From Citrobacter youngae (lineage in GTDB: Bacteria > Pseudomonadota > Gammaproteobacteria > Enterobacterales > Enterobacteriaceae): a DNA stretch of 64,000 nt. The translations under genes were made by a program, and so were the position numbers. The notes beneath the pieces were generated by a model that had not been told where the DNA came from, did no database searches, and worked only from the letters and a program-made list of their open reading frames with translations. The stretch spans positions 81,366-145,365 of the forward strand of contig NZ_RPOI01000024.1 in NCBI RefSeq assembly GCF_003818115.1, in the 5' to 3' direction. Below are positions 17,244 to 28,056 of the stretch, piece after piece (positions within the stretch are counted from its first letter, which is position 1; every line of letters starts with the position of its first letter).

Positions 17244-18517
17244 GCCTGCTCTCCTTTTGCTTCCCCGTTTTTCAGCTTCAACTGTGGACGGGTCATCGGC
17301 AACAAGCCCTGCGGACGCCAGATCATCATCAGTACCATTAAACCACCCAGCATTAACATGCTGTATTCGTTGAAATCACGCATCAGCTCGCGTGACACTA
17401 CCAGCAGGATGGCCGCGAGGATCACCGCAAACTGTGAGCCCATTCCGCCCAGTACCACAATCGCCAGCACAAAGGCTGACTCGGCAAAGGTGAAGGATTC
17501 CGGGCTGACAAAGCCCTGGCGCGCGGCAAACAGCGTACCGGCAAAACCGGCAAACGCGGCGCTGATGGTAAAAGCTGTCAGTTTGATGCGCGTAGGGTTT
17601 AAGCCCAGCGAGCGACAGGCTATTTCATCTTCACGCAGCGCTTCCCACGCACGGCCCAACGGCATACGCAGCAGACGGTTAATCACAAACAGCGAGAAGA
17701 CCACCAGCAGCAGCGCCACCAGATAGAGGAAAATGACGCGGTCAGAGGGATCGTACTTGACGTTAAAGAAGTTGCTGAAGGTATCCCAGCCGCCCTCACG
17801 GGCGCTACGGCTGAATTCAAGACCGAAAAAGGTCGGTTTCGGGATCTGGCTGATACCGTTCGGGCCACCGGTGACTTCAGTATTATTGAGCAACAGGATA
17901 CGCACGATTTCGCCAAAGCCTAAGGTCACTATTGCCAGGTAGTCGCCGCGCAGACGCAGAACCGGGAAGCCAAGCAGGAATCCTGCCGCCGCCGATACCA
18001 GTCCCGCCAGCGGCAAACAGGTCCAGAAACCAAGACCGTAATAGTGGTTCAGCAGCGCAAAGGTGTACGCACCAATGGCATAGAAGCCGCCGTAGCCCAG
18101 CACCAGCAGGCCGGAAAGGCCGACCACCACGTTTAAACCGAGGCCAAGGATGATATAAATCATCGTCAGCGTGGCGATATCCACCGTACCGCGCGAGACC
18201 ATAAACGGCCACGCCACGGCAATCACCAGCAGCGCCACCAGGAACAGCTTCTGTTTAACGGTGGAGCCGTCAATCGCCGGCAGAATAAACTTCGGCCCGG
18301 AGACGCTCTTCAGGCTCTTCTGGAAAACGGGACGCAGCAGTTGGAAAAGAAAGACCACGCCAGTGCCGATAAACACCCACTGCCAACGGATATCCGAGGC
18401 GGTATCGACCACCAGCTTGGTACCGTCCAACTCTAACTGAACGCCCATAAAGACGCCCGCCAGGACGAAGAACATGGCGGCAGAGAGCAGCGCCATTGCA
18501 AAATGCATCGGTTTCAT
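17240..18517 (-). CDS. livM: Branched-chain amino-acid ABC permease LivM
   Basis: Inner-membrane permease of 425 aa with about ten membrane segments, partner of LivH. It carries the extended N-terminal part typical of enterobacterial LivM (about residues 1-95) before the conserved permease core, which includes [20 protein letters not shown]. It overlaps livH and livG by four bases each, consistent with tight coupling. Confidence 0.96.
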   Translation of the reverse strand: MKPMHFAMALLSAAMFFVLAGVFMGVQLELDGTKLVVDTASDIRWQWVFIGTGVVFLFQLLRPVFQKSLKSVSGPKFILPAIDGSTVKQKLFLVALLVIAVAWPFMVSRGTVDIATLTMIYIILGLGLNVVVGLSGLLVLGYGGFYAIGAYTFALLNHYYGLGFWTCLPLAGLVSAAAGFLLGFPVLRLRGDYLAIVTLGFGEIVRILLLNNTEVTGGPNGISQIPKPTFFGLEFSRSAREGGWDTFSNFFNVKYDPSDRVIFLYLVALLLVVFSLFVINRLLRMPLGRAWEALREDEIACRSLGLNPTRIKLTAFTISAAFAGFAGTLFAARQGFVSPESFTFAESAFVLAIVVLGGMGSQFAVILAAILLVVSRELMRDFNEYSMLMLGGLMVLMMIWRPQGLLPMTRPQLKLKNGEAKGEQA

Positions 18518-19440
18518 ACTTTCTCTACCTCCGGGCGACCCAGAATACCGGTCGGCATCACCAGCAGCACCAGAATCAGCAGCGCGAATGAAACGACGTC
18601 TTTGTATTCAGTACTCAGATAAGCAGAGGAGAGCGCTTCCGCGACGCCCAGAATCAGGCCGCCGATCATCGCCCCTGGAATGCTGCCGATGCCGCCAAGC
18701 ACCGCCGCAGTAAAGGCCTTCATCCCGGCCATAAAGCCAATATAGGGGTTAATTACGCCGTAGAACTGTCCAAGCAACACACCTGCTACCGCCGCCATTG
18801 CTGCGCCAATCACAAAAGTCAGCGCAATCACGCGATCGGTGTTGATGCCGAGCAGGCTGGCCATTTTCAGGTCTTCCGCGCAGGCACGACAGGCGCGCCC
18901 CATACGGGAATAACGGATAAACAGCGTCAGCGCCAGCATCGCCAGGAAGGTTACAATCCAGATAACCAGCTGCATGGTGGTGATGGAAGCAGAGAAGTTT
19001 TCGCTACTGCCAACGGTCCACTGGCCATTAAACAGGCTGGGCAGTGCCACATCGCGCGAACCTTCCGTCAGGCTGACGTAGTTTTGCAGGAAGATAGACA
19101 TCCCGATAGCGGAAATCAGCGCAATCAGGCGCTTGGAGCTGCGCACGGGCCGATACGCCACGCGTTCAATGCTCCAGCCGTAGGCGCTGGCAATCACAAT
19201 CGCGCCGACGAAGCCCGCCGCGACCAGTAGCCAACTGGAATCAATGCCCATCATCATTAGCGCGGCGATGATCATAAAGGAGACATAACTGCCGATCATA
19301 TACACCTCGCCGTGGGCGAAGTTGATCATGCCGATAATGCCGTACACCATCGTGTAGCCAATGGCGATCAGCGCGTAGGTGCTTCCCAGCGTGACGCCGT
19401 TAAACATCTGCTGCAAGAAATAGAGGAACTGCTCGGACAT
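18514..19440 (-). CDS. livH: Branched-chain amino-acid ABC permease LivH
   Basis: Inner-membrane permease of 308 aa from the ATG at 19440 ([19 protein letters not shown]), with eight or so membrane segments. The frame extends to 19473 but that adds 11 residues not present in the family. The motif [12 protein letters not shown] is characteristic. It is 61 bases downstream of livK. Confidence 0.96.
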   Translation of the reverse strand: MSEQFLYFLQQMFNGVTLGSTYALIAIGYTMVYGIIGMINFAHGEVYMIGSYVSFMIIAALMMMGIDSSWLLVAAGFVGAIVIASAYGWSIERVAYRPVRSSKRLIALISAIGMSIFLQNYVSLTEGSRDVALPSLFNGQWTVGSSENFSASITTMQLVIWIVTFLAMLALTLFIRYSRMGRACRACAEDLKMASLLGINTDRVIALTFVIGAAMAAVAGVLLGQFYGVINPYIGFMAGMKAFTAAVLGGIGSIPGAMIGGLILGVAEALSSAYLSTEYKDVVSFALLILVLLVMPTGILGRPEVEKV

Positions 19441-19501
19441 AAGGTAACCTTTCTTAACCCGCCCGTTTGACACGGGCGGTGGGATAACTCGTCTTCAGGT
19501 A

Positions 19502-20611
19502 TTACTTCGCGACGGTCGATGAACCATCCGCGTGCCACTGGAAGACACCAAACTCAAATCCCTTCAAATCGCCTTTTTCGTCCCATTTCAGCGGCCCAAT
19601 CACGGTATCAGCCCCGTGTGCTTTCAGATCTTTCACCAGGTCCAGCGGCTCTTTGCTACCGCTACGATCCATTGCGGTCGCCAATGACTGGACTGCTGCA
19701 TAAGTGATCCACACGTACGGTCCAGTTGGATCTTTCTTGTCAGCTTTGAGCGCATCGACGATAGCTTTATTCGCCGGATCCTGGTCATAGCGTTTTGGCA
19801 TGGTCACCAGCATGCCTTCAGCGGCATCACCGGCAATGTTAGACAGCGACGCATTGCCGACGCCCTCTGGTCCCATAAACTGGGTTTTCAGGCCAACTGA
19901 ACGTGCCTGACGCAGCATTTGCCCCATTTCCGGGTAGTAGCCACCGTAATAAACGAAGTCGATATTTTCTTTTTTCAGGCGAGCGATCAGCGCAGAGAAA
20001 TCTTTTTCCCCGGCGGTGATACCGTCAAAGAAAACGATGTTGGCTTTACCTGCTTTCAGGCTGTCCTGCACCGAACGCGCCAGGCCTTCACCGTACTGCT
20101 GTTTGTCATGAATGATGGCGATACGCTGCGGCTTCACCTTCTCCAGGATGTATTTCGCGGCAGTCGGCCCCTGAGAGGAGTCCAGACCCGCGGTACGCAT
20201 GATGTGCGCGTAACCACGCTGCGTCAGCTCCGGGTTAGTCGCTCCCGGAGAAATCATCAGAATGCCTTCGTCTTCGTAAATATCTGATGCCGGTTGAGTC
20301 GATGAAGAACACAGGTGGCCAATTACGTACTGAATGCCGTCGTTGACGATTTTGTTCGCTACCGCAACAGCCTGTTTCGGATCGCAGGCATCGTCATATT
20401 CCACGGCGACCAGCTTGTCGCCTTTGATCCCACCTTTGGCATTGATATCTTTAATCGCCTGACGTGCGCCATTAAATTCCATATCGCCCCACTGCGCGAC
20501 CGGACCTGACATCGCGCCAACAACAGCGACCTTGATATCCTCCGCCATGACAGCGTGCGACATTGCCAGTGCTATCACCCCTGCGATGATTGTTTTCGCA
20601 TTCCGTTTCAT
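19502..20611 (-). CDS. livK: Leucine-specific periplasmic binding protein
   Basis: 369-aa precursor with a signal peptide ending VMA at residue 23, mature start [19 protein letters not shown]. It delivers leucine to LivHMGF. The ATG at 20611 gives the E. coli length. It is the first gene of the operon and a close paralogue of LivJ at 21577-22680; I attribute LivK rather than LivJ from its position before livH and from residues such as [17 protein letters not shown]. Confidence 0.96.
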   Translation of the reverse strand: MKRNAKTIIAGVIALAMSHAVMAEDIKVAVVGAMSGPVAQWGDMEFNGARQAIKDINAKGGIKGDKLVAVEYDDACDPKQAVAVANKIVNDGIQYVIGHLCSSSTQPASDIYEDEGILMISPGATNPELTQRGYAHIMRTAGLDSSQGPTAAKYILEKVKPQRIAIIHDKQQYGEGLARSVQDSLKAGKANIVFFDGITAGEKDFSALIARLKKENIDFVYYGGYYPEMGQMLRQARSVGLKTQFMGPEGVGNASLSNIAGDAAEGMLVTMPKRYDQDPANKAIVDALKADKKDPTGPYVWITYAAVQSLATAMDRSGSKEPLDLVKDLKAHGADTVIGPLKWDEKGDLKGFEFGVFQWHADGSSTVAK

Positions 20612-21034
20612 TACCTGAATCCCCATTCGTGACGTAATTAATATTTTGTATTTATGTGGTTAAAAAGCAGTCTGTGCTTTTTTTGAACTGCACTATTTTT
20701 ACCAGTCTCATTAATGGTTTAGCGCAGTCATTTAAGCAAAATCAGGCTAAAATCTCTATTTTTCAGTCGATTAAGAAAAGATAATATTCTGCTTTTCACT
20801 ATAGATAAACAAAAAAAAGCACGTTTGTCAGCATAAAATAACGGTACAAAGAGCCGAATAAAATGCTGCATTCCAGGGTATTATCCTGCCTGTTTTTCAA
20901 TCTCTACGGTTTCAAACTGTCATTACTGTTGTTACAAAATTATTAATCTGGTTATTCACATAAAAAAGAGAAAGCATCCGGACGAATTATTTCGGTACAC
21001 TGATTCCATCTTTTGTGATTTGGACATGCTGTTA
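20612..21034. promoter_or_regulatory. AT-rich intergenic region between livK and panM
   Basis: This 423-base gap must hold the livK promoter (minus strand) and the panM promoter (plus strand). It is AT-rich with several A and T tracts (for example 20807-20818). I see no gene. E. coli livK is repressed by Lrp with leucine and regulated through this leader, but I cannot place an Lrp site with confidence. Confidence 0.5.
20662..20684 (-). terminator. Hairpin with T run in the livK leader
   Basis: The stem aaaagca (20663-20669) / tgctttt (20675-20681) with a five-base loop is flanked by A and T tracts, so it could act as an intrinsic terminator on either strand. It lies about 50 bases upstream of the livK start and could attenuate the livK leader; that role is inference. 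Confidence 0.4.
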
Positions 21035-21418
21035 ATGAAGCTGACCATCGTTCGTTTAGATAACTTTAGCGACCAGGACCAGATTGATCTGGGCAAAATC
21101 TGGCCGGAATATTCCCCCTCATCGTTAAGCGTAGATGAAACGCACCGGATCTACGCCGCGCGCTTTAACGAGCGCCTGCTTGGCGCAGTACGTGTCACCC
21201 TGAGCGGTACGCAAGGTGCACTGGATTCCTTACGTGTACGCGATATCACCCGTCGTCGTGGTGTGGGCCAGTATTTGATCGAAGAAGTGATCCGGGAAAA
21301 CCCTGACGTGAGTTCATGGTGGATGGCCGACGTCGGCGTTGAAGACCGCAGCGTGATGGCCGCGTTTATGCAGGCGTTAGGGTTTACGGCCCAGGAAAAT
21401 GGCTGGGAGAAGCGCTAA
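21035..21418 (+). CDS. panM: PanD maturation and regulation factor PanM
   Basis: GNAT-fold protein of 127 aa that triggers self-cleavage of aspartate decarboxylase proenzyme PanD and senses CoA, so it controls beta-alanine and pantothenate supply. The acetyl-CoA-binding loop TRRRGVGQYLIEEVI (about residues 73-87) is intact. The ATG at 21035 matches E. coli PanM (MKLTI); an upstream ATG at 21020 is in frame but lacks support. It is encoded opposite to livK and livJ. Confidence 0.93.
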   Translation: MKLTIVRLDNFSDQDQIDLGKIWPEYSPSSLSVDETHRIYAARFNERLLGAVRVTLSGTQGALDSLRVRDITRRRGVGQYLIEEVIRENPDVSSWWMADVGVEDRSVMAAFMQALGFTAQENGWEKR

Positions 21419-21465
21419 AAAACAGTCCCCAGCCAGTTGTATTACTCGCATTTTCCCAAGAATTT

Positions 21466-21560
21466 TGTGTTGCAGGAAGGCGGCAAGTTATGAAATCCCC
21501 GGGAGCTTACATAAGTAAGTGACCGGGGTTGAATAACACAGCCAACGCACCTGCTGCGCA
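21466..21560. repeat. ERIC element between panM and livJ
   Basis: The core atccccgggagcttacataagt followed by aagtgaccgggg is nearly the ERIC consensus. It lies between the convergent ends of panM and livJ, and one arm is somewhat degenerate (gttgaataacacagcc in place of gtgagcgagcgcagcc). Confidence 0.85.
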
Positions 21561-21576
21561 AAAGGCGCCGGGAAAA

Positions 21577-22680
21577 TTACTTGGCGTCTGTCGCCGTCCC
21601 GTTGGCATGCCAGTCAAACACGCCAAATTCGAAGCCTTTCAGGTCGCCCTTCGCATCCCATGACAGAGGCCCCATTACGGTTTCCACTGAGTTTGCTTTC
21701 AGGTATTTGGCAATTTCAGCCGGGTCGTCAGACTGGTTCAGACCAGCCTGCAAGGATTGCAGCGCGGCGTAGGTGGTCCATACGAATGCACCGCTCGGAT
21801 CCTGTTTCTTGGCTTTGATCGCATCCACAATCGGTTTGTTTGCCGGAACCTGATCGTAGTTCTTCGGTTTCGTTACCAGTAAGCCTTCTGCAGACTCACC
21901 CGCGATGTTAGACAGCGACACGTTCGCTACCCCTTCAGGTCCCATAAACTGAGTTTTCAGACCCGCGGCACGAGACTGGCGCAGAATCTGCCCCATTTCC
22001 GGATGGTAACCGCCGTAGTAAACGAAATCGATGTTCTCTTTCTTCAAACGCGCCACCAGCGTAGAGAAATCTTTCTCACCGGCGGTGATCCCGTCAAAGA
22101 ACACCACGTCAGCGTTAGCTTTCTTGAGGTTGTCCTGCACGGAACGCGCCAGGCCTTCACCGTACTGCTGTTTGTCATGCACGATCGCAATGCGCTTCGG
22201 CTTCACTTTTTCAACGATATATTTGGCGGCCGTTGGGCCCTGATCGGAATCCAGACCAGTGGTACGTAACACCAGGTTATAGCCGCGTGCGGTCAGCTCT
22301 GGCGCCGTTGCCGCTGGGGTAATCATCAGAATGCCTTCGTCTTCATAGATATCTGACGCAGGCTGAGTGGAGGAAGAACACAGGTGGCCGATAACGTATT
22401 TAATCCCGTCGTTGACCACTTTGTTAGCAACCGCTACCGCTTGTTTCGGGTCACAGGCATCGTCATATTTCACCATGACCAGTTTGTCGCCTTTCACGCC
22501 GCCTTTGGCATTGATATCTGCAATCGCCTGCTCTGCGCCAGTAAATTCCTGATCGCCATACTGCGCTACCGGACCGGACATCGCGCCGACGACAGCAACT
22601 TTAATATCCTTAGCAAACGCCATATTGCTCAAAGACAGGGCGATACATCCTGCCAATAACGCTTTACCCTTCATATTCAT
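21577..22680 (-). CDS. livJ: Leucine/isoleucine/valine periplasmic binding protein
   Basis: 367-aa precursor with a signal peptide (about residues 1-23, ending AFA), mature start [19 protein letters not shown]. It serves the same LivHMGF permease as LivK but binds all three branched-chain amino acids. The ATG at 22680 gives the E. coli length; the frame continues 33 codons upstream without similarity. It has its own promoter in the gap to rpoH. Confidence 0.96.
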   Translation of the reverse strand: MNMKGKALLAGCIALSLSNMAFAKDIKVAVVGAMSGPVAQYGDQEFTGAEQAIADINAKGGVKGDKLVMVKYDDACDPKQAVAVANKVVNDGIKYVIGHLCSSSTQPASDIYEDEGILMITPAATAPELTARGYNLVLRTTGLDSDQGPTAAKYIVEKVKPKRIAIVHDKQQYGEGLARSVQDNLKKANADVVFFDGITAGEKDFSTLVARLKKENIDFVYYGGYHPEMGQILRQSRAAGLKTQFMGPEGVANVSLSNIAGESAEGLLVTKPKNYDQVPANKPIVDAIKAKKQDPSGAFVWTTYAALQSLQAGLNQSDDPAEIAKYLKANSVETVMGPLSWDAKGDLKGFEFGVFDWHANGTATDAK

Positions 22681-22889
22681 CCTGACAATCCCCATTATTG
22701 TGGTTATTACGTGTGTTGTGATGTTGTTGTTCAGCACTTTATTTCGATTATTGGATAGCCACCCGTGCTTTAGCAGCATACTCTGCTAAAACATACCCGA
22801 TTTTTATTATTTTGGAATAGCTAAATTTGACATGCAGATAACAACTTGATGACAAAAAGCATAGAACGTCAGGAGAGAGCAGGAGAGAT

Positions 22890-22924
22890 AAAAACAAAAA
22901 ACCCCGGATTTTCATCCAGGGTTT
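22890..22924 (-). terminator. Intrinsic terminator after rpoH
   Basis: On the minus strand an 11-bp stem (AAACCCTGGAT with ATCCGGGGTTT, one G-U pair) with a GAAA tetraloop is followed by TTTTTTGTTTTT. It lies 27 bases past the rpoH stop codon. Confidence 0.9.
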
Positions 22925-22951
22925 ATCAGCATTTTCAGTTTGGCAGAAAGT

Positions 22952-23806
22952 TTACGCTTCGATCGCCGCACGCAGTTTTTTCATGGCGTTCTTTTCAAGC
23001 TGACGAACACGTTCAGCGGAAACGCCGTAGCGATCGGCCAGTTCCTGCAACGTCGACTTGTTGTCTTCGTCCAGCCAGCGGGCACGAATGATGTCCTGGC
23101 TACGCTCGTCCAGACCTTCCATTGCGTGGGTCAGTTTGTTCGCGGCCTGATCTTCCCAGTTGTCTTCTTCAATGCCGTCGGCAAAGTTAGAAGATTTATC
23201 CTGCAGATACAGCACCGGGGCCATCGGCTGGCTGTCAGACTCATCGTCTGAAGACATGTCAAACGTCATGTCTTGTGCCGCCATACGGGATTCCATTTCG
23301 CGCACGTCTTTGCTGGAAACACCCAGCTCGCGAGCAACCATTTCAACTTCGTCCTGGTTAAACCAGCCCAGACGCTGCTTGGTTTTGCGCAGGTTAAAGA
23401 ACAGCTTACGCTGCGCTTTAGTGGTCGCGACTTTCACGATACGCCAGTTACGCAGAACGTATTCGTGGATCTCGGCTTTGATCCAATGCACGGCGAAGGA
23501 AACCAGGCGCACACCCACTTCCGGGTTGAAACGGCGCACGGCTTTCATCAGGCCGATATTACCTTCCTGAATCAGATCCGCCTGCGGCAGGCCATAGCCC
23601 GCGTAGTTACGAGCAACATGAACAACAAAGCGCAGGTGAGACAGGATCAGCGTTTTAGCTGCTTCCAGATCGCCCTGGTAATGCAGCTTTTCAGCCAGCG
23701 CCCGCTCCTCGTCAGCCGACAACATCGGCCACGCGTTCGCAGCCCGGATGTAAGACTCCAGGTTACCAACAGGGGCTAAAGCTAAATTTTGCATTTCTTT
23801 GGTCAT
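22952..23806 (-). CDS. rpoH: Heat-shock sigma factor RpoH (sigma-32)
   Basis: Alternative sigma factor of 284 aa that directs RNA polymerase to heat-shock promoters. Region 2 is visible ([20 protein letters not shown] then [12 protein letters not shown]) and region 4.2 has the helix-turn-helix [19 protein letters not shown]. The RpoH box region QRKLFFNLR, the target for turnover control, is intact. Multiple promoters lie upstream, including a sigma-E promoter. Translation is probably also controlled by the folded 5' message as in E. coli. Confidence 0.97.
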   Translation of the reverse strand: MTKEMQNLALAPVGNLESYIRAANAWPMLSADEERALAEKLHYQGDLEAAKTLILSHLRFVVHVARNYAGYGLPQADLIQEGNIGLMKAVRRFNPEVGVRLVSFAVHWIKAEIHEYVLRNWRIVKVATTKAQRKLFFNLRKTKQRLGWFNQDEVEMVARELGVSSKDVREMESRMAAQDMTFDMSSDDESDSQPMAPVLYLQDKSSNFADGIEEDNWEDQAANKLTHAMEGLDERSQDIIRARWLDEDNKSTLQELADRYGVSAERVRQLEKNAMKKLRAAIEA

Positions 23807-23904
23807 TCAAATCCTCTCAATCTTTGTCATCTGGCGTTGGTAAAAACCAATAGCAACAACCATGCCAGAGCTTATGAGCAACGAGAATATCATTCAATCT
23901 TTTA

Positions 23905-23931
23905 TCAGACAGTGATTTTATCCACAAGTTC
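23905..23931 (-). promoter_or_regulatory. Sigma-E promoter of rpoH, overlapping a DnaA box
   Basis: On the minus strand the -35 GAACTT (23931-23926) and -10 TCTGA (23909-23905), spaced by 16 bases, match the sigma-E consensus and the P3 promoter of E. coli rpoH. A perfect DnaA box, ttatccaca at 23918-23926, lies in the spacer, consistent with DnaA control of rpoH. Just upstream, 23940-23961 resembles a CRP site (TGTGCGTAATTTATACACAT). Confidence 0.8.
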
Positions 23932-24005
23932 CATGTCGTAATGTGTATAAATTACGCACAAAATGTGACATCACGATGAATGCGCCGGGAAGAGAAAACA
24001 GGGCT

Positions 24006-24042
24006 CTTTCCCTGCAGAGCGAACTACTCAGTGCAGGGAAAG
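24006..24042 (-). terminator. Hairpin between ftsX and rpoH
   Basis: An 11-bp perfect inverted repeat, ctttccctgca with tgcagggaaag, encloses a 15-base loop. It lies 18-54 bases after the ftsX stop. On the minus strand only a short T tract (GTTTTC) follows, so it is more likely an attenuator or partial terminator that lets some ftsYEX message reach rpoH. Confidence 0.55.
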
Positions 24043-24059
24043 ATTATACCAGAGATTTT

Positions 24060-25118
24060 TTAATCGGGGGTAAAGTGGCGTAAATGTTGAACCGTGGCAA
24101 GCCAGGCTGCCACCCAGCCAATCATTGAGCATACCAGCAGGAGTAGCAAGCACTCATCAAATGATAAGCCGTTGATATCAAACTTCGTTCCGAAAACCTG
24201 TGCCACTTCAGTCACCGCTGATGACAGTCGCATCACCAAAATTTCTGACAAAATCAGTGAAAGAAATGCGCCGGAAAAACCCAGCAGCGCGCCGCCGTAA
24301 AGGAACGGACGCAGGATAAATCCATCCGTCGCACCAATCAGTTTCTGTACGTTAATGGTATCGCGACGCGCAAAAATACTCAGACGCACGCTGTTACCGA
24401 TGACGAGGAAGACCGCCGCCACCATCAACACGCCAATCATCGCGGAAACGCGTCCGACCAGGCCCGTTAACGCCGCCAGTCGTGCAAACCAGCTGTCATC
24501 CATGCGTACTTCATCGATACCGTTGATTTGTGCAATACGGTCACGCAGCGTGTTTAGCGACTCCGTACCCTGGAAATCCAGTTTCGGGATCACCACCGCC
24601 ACGGCGGGCAGCGGGTTCTCTTCCAGCATATCCAGCGCGCCGCCAAAGCCAGACCAGTTACGGAATTCGCCCAGCGCATCGTCACGGGAGAGGTAATTCA
24701 CTTTCTCCACGCCCTGTTCGGCCTGTAACTGCCCCACCACACGTGCCGCCGCATCATCATCCAGCGTTTTTTGCAGATATACGGTGATCTGCGGGGACGG
24801 GTAATACTGGCTTGCCGCCTGGTTCACGTTCTTGTAGACCATGTAACAAACACTTGGCAACGTCAGTGAGATAGCGATAACCATCACCGTCAGAAATGTC
24901 GCCAACGGTTTACTTTTCAGGTCCTGTAACGCCCCCTGAAACGCATAACGTACCTGCTCGTTAAAGACGTTGGTTTTACGCGAGTTCGGTTTTGGCGACG
25001 CTTTCGCACGTTTTGGCGCGTTGCGACCGCCATCACCCGGCGCGCCGCCCGATTTACGAAAGCGATCCAGTCGTCCACCGAACTGTTTGATTTGATTGAT
25101 AGCGTCACGCCTATTCAT
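24060..25118 (-). CDS. ftsX: Cell-division ABC permease FtsX
   Basis: Inner-membrane protein of the divisome, 352 aa. With FtsE it activates periplasmic peptidoglycan hydrolases through EnvC. A basic cytoplasmic N-terminal part (residues 1-65) is followed by one membrane segment, a large periplasmic domain (about 95-220) and three further membrane segments. The ATG at 25118 matches E. coli and overlaps the end of ftsE by eight bases. Confidence 0.96.
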   Translation of the reverse strand: MNRRDAINQIKQFGGRLDRFRKSGGAPGDGGRNAPKRAKASPKPNSRKTNVFNEQVRYAFQGALQDLKSKPLATFLTVMVIAISLTLPSVCYMVYKNVNQAASQYYPSPQITVYLQKTLDDDAAARVVGQLQAEQGVEKVNYLSRDDALGEFRNWSGFGGALDMLEENPLPAVAVVIPKLDFQGTESLNTLRDRIAQINGIDEVRMDDSWFARLAALTGLVGRVSAMIGVLMVAAVFLVIGNSVRLSIFARRDTINVQKLIGATDGFILRPFLYGGALLGFSGAFLSLILSEILVMRLSSAVTEVAQVFGTKFDINGLSFDECLLLLLVCSMIGWVAAWLATVQHLRHFTPD

Positions 25119-25779
25119 GCGCCAGGCCTCCATGCAGGTGTCCGTCACTCAGGACAAGCTGGCGATAAGAACGACGGGAGATCAGCCCAATATCGTGCGT
25201 CGCCATTAATACCGTTACCCCGACGCGATTAAACTCTTCGAACAGACGCAGGATCCCTTCTGACAGCGCGTCATCCAGGTTCCCCGTCGGTTCATCCGCC
25301 AGCAGTACCGCAGGCTTGTTCACCACCGCGCGGGCGATGCCCACACGCTGCTGTTCACCGCCGGAGAGTTGAATCGGGAAGTTCTTCGCTTTGTCCAACA
25401 GCCCGACCTTATCCAGCGCCGCTGACACGCGACGACGAATATCGTCCCCGCTGGCACCCGCAATGATCAGTGGGATTGCCACGTTGTCGAAGACGGTTCT
25501 GTCCATCAACAGGTGGTGATCCTGAAAAATCATGCCGATCTGGCGACGCAGAAACGGCACTTCACGGTTTTTCAAACGGCTGATGTCGTGCCCGCTAAAG
25601 TAGATCTTCCCGGCACTGGGCCGTTCAATTCCACAGATCAGCTTCAGCAGGGTACTTTTACCCGCGCCGGAGTGGCCGGTCAGAAACGCCATCTCGCCAG
25701 GCTGCATATGGAATGTGACTCCCTGCAGCGCTTGTCTCCCACCGAGATAGGCCTTGCTGACATGTTCAAAGCGAATCAT
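25111..25779 (-). CDS. ftsE: Cell-division ABC ATPase FtsE
   Basis: 222-aa ATPase partner of FtsX. Walker [10 protein letters not shown] lies at residues 36-44, the signature [14 protein letters not shown] in the middle and Walker [11 protein letters not shown] afterwards. It is two bases downstream of ftsY and overlaps ftsX, the conserved ftsYEX operon. Confidence 0.97.
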   Translation of the reverse strand: MIRFEHVSKAYLGGRQALQGVTFHMQPGEMAFLTGHSGAGKSTLLKLICGIERPSAGKIYFSGHDISRLKNREVPFLRRQIGMIFQDHHLLMDRTVFDNVAIPLIIAGASGDDIRRRVSAALDKVGLLDKAKNFPIQLSGGEQQRVGIARAVVNKPAVLLADEPTGNLDDALSEGILRLFEEFNRVGVTVLMATHDIGLISRRSYRQLVLSDGHLHGGLAHE

Positions 25780-25781
25780 TG

Positions 25782-27308
25782 TTAATCCTCTCGGGCAAAA
25801 AGTGCCTCTATAAAATCGCCCGCTTTAAACGGACGTAAATCCTCGATACGTTCGCCCACACCGATATAGCGGATAGGGATGCCAAACTGATCGGCAACCG
25901 AGAAAATGACCCCGCCCTTCGCCGTACCATCCAGCTTGGTCAGAGTGATACCGGTTAAGCCCACCGCTTCATGGAACAGTTTGGCCTGGCTTATCGCATT
26001 CTGCCCGGTGCTGGCGTCGATAGTCAGCATAACTTCATGCGGCGCATCTTCGTCCAGCTTCTTCATGACGCGAACGATTTTTTTCAATTCTTCCATCAGG
26101 TGCGATTTGTTCTGCAAACGCCCTGCGGTATCAGCGATCAGCACGTCTACGTTACGCGCTTTCGCCGCCTGGATGGCGTCAAAGATAACGGACGCAGAAT
26201 CTGCGCCGGTATGCTGAGCAATCACCGGGATATTATTACGCTGACCCCAGACCTGCAGCTGTTCTACCGCCGCCGCACGGAAAGTATCGCCCGCCGCCAG
26301 CATCACCGATTTACCCTGCTGCTCAAACTGACGCGCCAGCTTACCGATAGTGGTGGTTTTACCCACGCCGTTAACGCCAACCATTAAGATAACAAATGGC
26401 GTCTTACCCTCAACATTCAGTGGTTCGTCAACCTTCGCCAGAATCTCACCCATCTCATCTTTCAGCAGGCCGTACAACGCTTCTGCATCTTTGAGCTGCT
26501 TGCGGCTGGCGCCTTCTGTCAGATTTGCAATGATCTTGCGGGTTGTTTCTACGCCCACATCGGCGATCAGCAGCTGCTCTTCCAGCTCTTCAAACAGATC
26601 ATCGTCGATCTTTTTACCACGGAACAGACTGATAAATCCGGAACCGAGGTTTTCTTTTGTTTTCAGCAGGCTACGCTTCAGGCGCGCAAAGAAACCTTCT
26701 TTGGTTGGTTTTTCCTGCTCCTGAACCACCTCTTCTTCTGCCGATTCTTCTACAGCAGGTTCTTCTGGCGGCTCCACTATGACGGCTTCTTCAGCGGCCT
26801 CAGCGGCCAGCGCCTGCGCTTCCAGCTCTTCGTCGGTCAGTTGCGGTTCGTTTTCGGCTTCTTCTTCAACCGCCTCAACGATTTCTACGGTTTCCGCTTC
26901 GGCCTGCCACTCTTCGGCAGAAACGTCTTCGGCTTTCACCTCTTCCGGCAGCGGTAATTCTTCGCGTTCGATAACTACCGCTGCTGGCGTTTCCATTACA
27001 GTTTCAGCAACGGGTTCAACAACCGGCTCAATTTCCGGCTGCGCTTGTTCGGCAACAGGTTCTTCTTCCGGCTGCAGTTTCTCAATTTCCGCAACCTGTT
27101 CAGTGACTTCAACGACTTCAGCAGCAAAGGCTTGCGTTTCCGCCTCGCTACGGGTTTCCTCGACGTGCGGCTGTTCGTCAACGACGGTAGTTTCTTCAGC
27201 AACCGGTTGTTGTTCTTCGTTTTTTACTTCTGTCTCGTTTTCCGGTGCCTGCTCTTTTTGACCAAAGCCCAGCCAGGAAAAAAAGCCACGTTTTTTCTCT
27301 TTCGCCAT
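25782..27308 (-). CDS. ftsY: Signal recognition particle receptor FtsY
   Basis: GTPase that docks SRP-ribosome complexes at the inner membrane, 508 aa (E. coli 497). The N-terminal A domain (about residues 1-200) is very acidic and repetitive in Glu, Val and Ala and varies in length between species, which explains the extra residues. The NG domain follows, with G1 GVNGVGKTTTIGKLA, the DTAGRLQ motif and TKLDGTAKGG. It is the first gene of ftsYEX. Confidence 0.97.
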   Translation of the reverse strand: MAKEKKRGFFSWLGFGQKEQAPENETEVKNEEQQPVAEETTVVDEQPHVEETRSEAETQAFAAEVVEVTEQVAEIEKLQPEEEPVAEQAQPEIEPVVEPVAETVMETPAAVVIEREELPLPEEVKAEDVSAEEWQAEAETVEIVEAVEEEAENEPQLTDEELEAQALAAEAAEEAVIVEPPEEPAVEESAEEEVVQEQEKPTKEGFFARLKRSLLKTKENLGSGFISLFRGKKIDDDLFEELEEQLLIADVGVETTRKIIANLTEGASRKQLKDAEALYGLLKDEMGEILAKVDEPLNVEGKTPFVILMVGVNGVGKTTTIGKLARQFEQQGKSVMLAAGDTFRAAAVEQLQVWGQRNNIPVIAQHTGADSASVIFDAIQAAKARNVDVLIADTAGRLQNKSHLMEELKKIVRVMKKLDEDAPHEVMLTIDASTGQNAISQAKLFHEAVGLTGITLTKLDGTAKGGVIFSVADQFGIPIRYIGVGERIEDLRPFKAGDFIEALFARED

Positions 27309-27459
27309 TTGCGACTACACTCCCCCGCTGTTGCTTCATGGCACAGCGTCAACGCTATGTACATAGCAGCTAAAAAAATGATGAAATAGTCTATCACTTA
27401 ACTTAACTCACATCACCGCCTGGAATGACATGCTATAGGCGGATTGAGCAATAATAGAA

Positions 27460-28056
27460 ATGAAAAAACCGAATCACTCTGGTAGCGGCCAGATCCGCAT
27501 TATTGGCGGGCAATGGCGTGGCCGTAAACTCCCGGTTCCGGACAACCCCGGCCTGCGTCCGACCACCGATCGTGTGCGCGAAACGTTGTTTAACTGGCTG
27601 GCGCCGGTAATGGTCGATGCCCGTTGCCTTGATTGCTTTGCCGGCAGCGGCGCGTTGGGTCTGGAAGCACTCTCCCGCTATGCGGCAGATGCCACGCTGC
27701 TGGAGATGGATCGCGCGGTATCTCAGCAGTTGCAAAAGAATCTCTCCACACTGAAAGCACCCCATGCCCGCGTGGTCAACACCAATACCCTGACATTTTT
27801 GGCCCAGGCCGGTACGCCGCATAACGTGGTGTTTGTGGATCCGCCGTTTCGTAAAGGATTACTGGAAGAAACATTAACTCTTCTGGAAACTCGCGGCTGG
27901 CTGGCAAATGAAGCGTATATTTACGTGGAAAGCGAAGTCGAAAACGGCCTGCCGCCGGTTCCGGTTAACTGGTCGTTATACCGCGAAAAAGTGGCTGGGC
28001 AGGTTGCTTATCGTCTGTATCAACGTGAAGCACAAGGAGAGCAACATGCTGATTAA
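27460..28056 (+). CDS. rsmD: 16S rRNA m2G966 methyltransferase
   Basis: 198-aa SAM-dependent methyltransferase that modifies G966 of 16S rRNA in the 30S subunit. The SAM motif CLDCFAGSGALGLEALSR and the catalytic FVDPPF motif are clear. It is divergent from ftsY and overlaps yhhL by 11 bases. Confidence 0.96.
   Translation: MKKPNHSGSGQIRIIGGQWRGRKLPVPDNPGLRPTTDRVRETLFNWLAPVMVDARCLDCFAGSGALGLEALSRYAADATLLEMDRAVSQQLQKNLSTLKAPHARVVNTNTLTFLAQAGTPHNVVFVDPPFRKGLLEETLTLLETRGWLANEAYIYVESEVENGLPPVPVNWSLYREKVAGQVAYRLYQREAQGEQHAD

Noticed and set aside
21466..21560. ERIC hairpin taken as an intrinsic terminator for livJ or panM
   Set aside because: The sequence matches the ERIC repeat and lacks a T run; termination there is possible but not shown.
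22681..22889. Small gene between rpoH and livJ
   Set aside because: Only short frames overlapping the rpoH terminator occur; the gap is explained by the livJ promoter.
26779..27261. 160-aa plus-strand frame rich in Ser, Ala and Thr opposite ftsY
   Set aside because: It is the mirror of the acidic Glu/Val/Ala repeats of the FtsY A domain.
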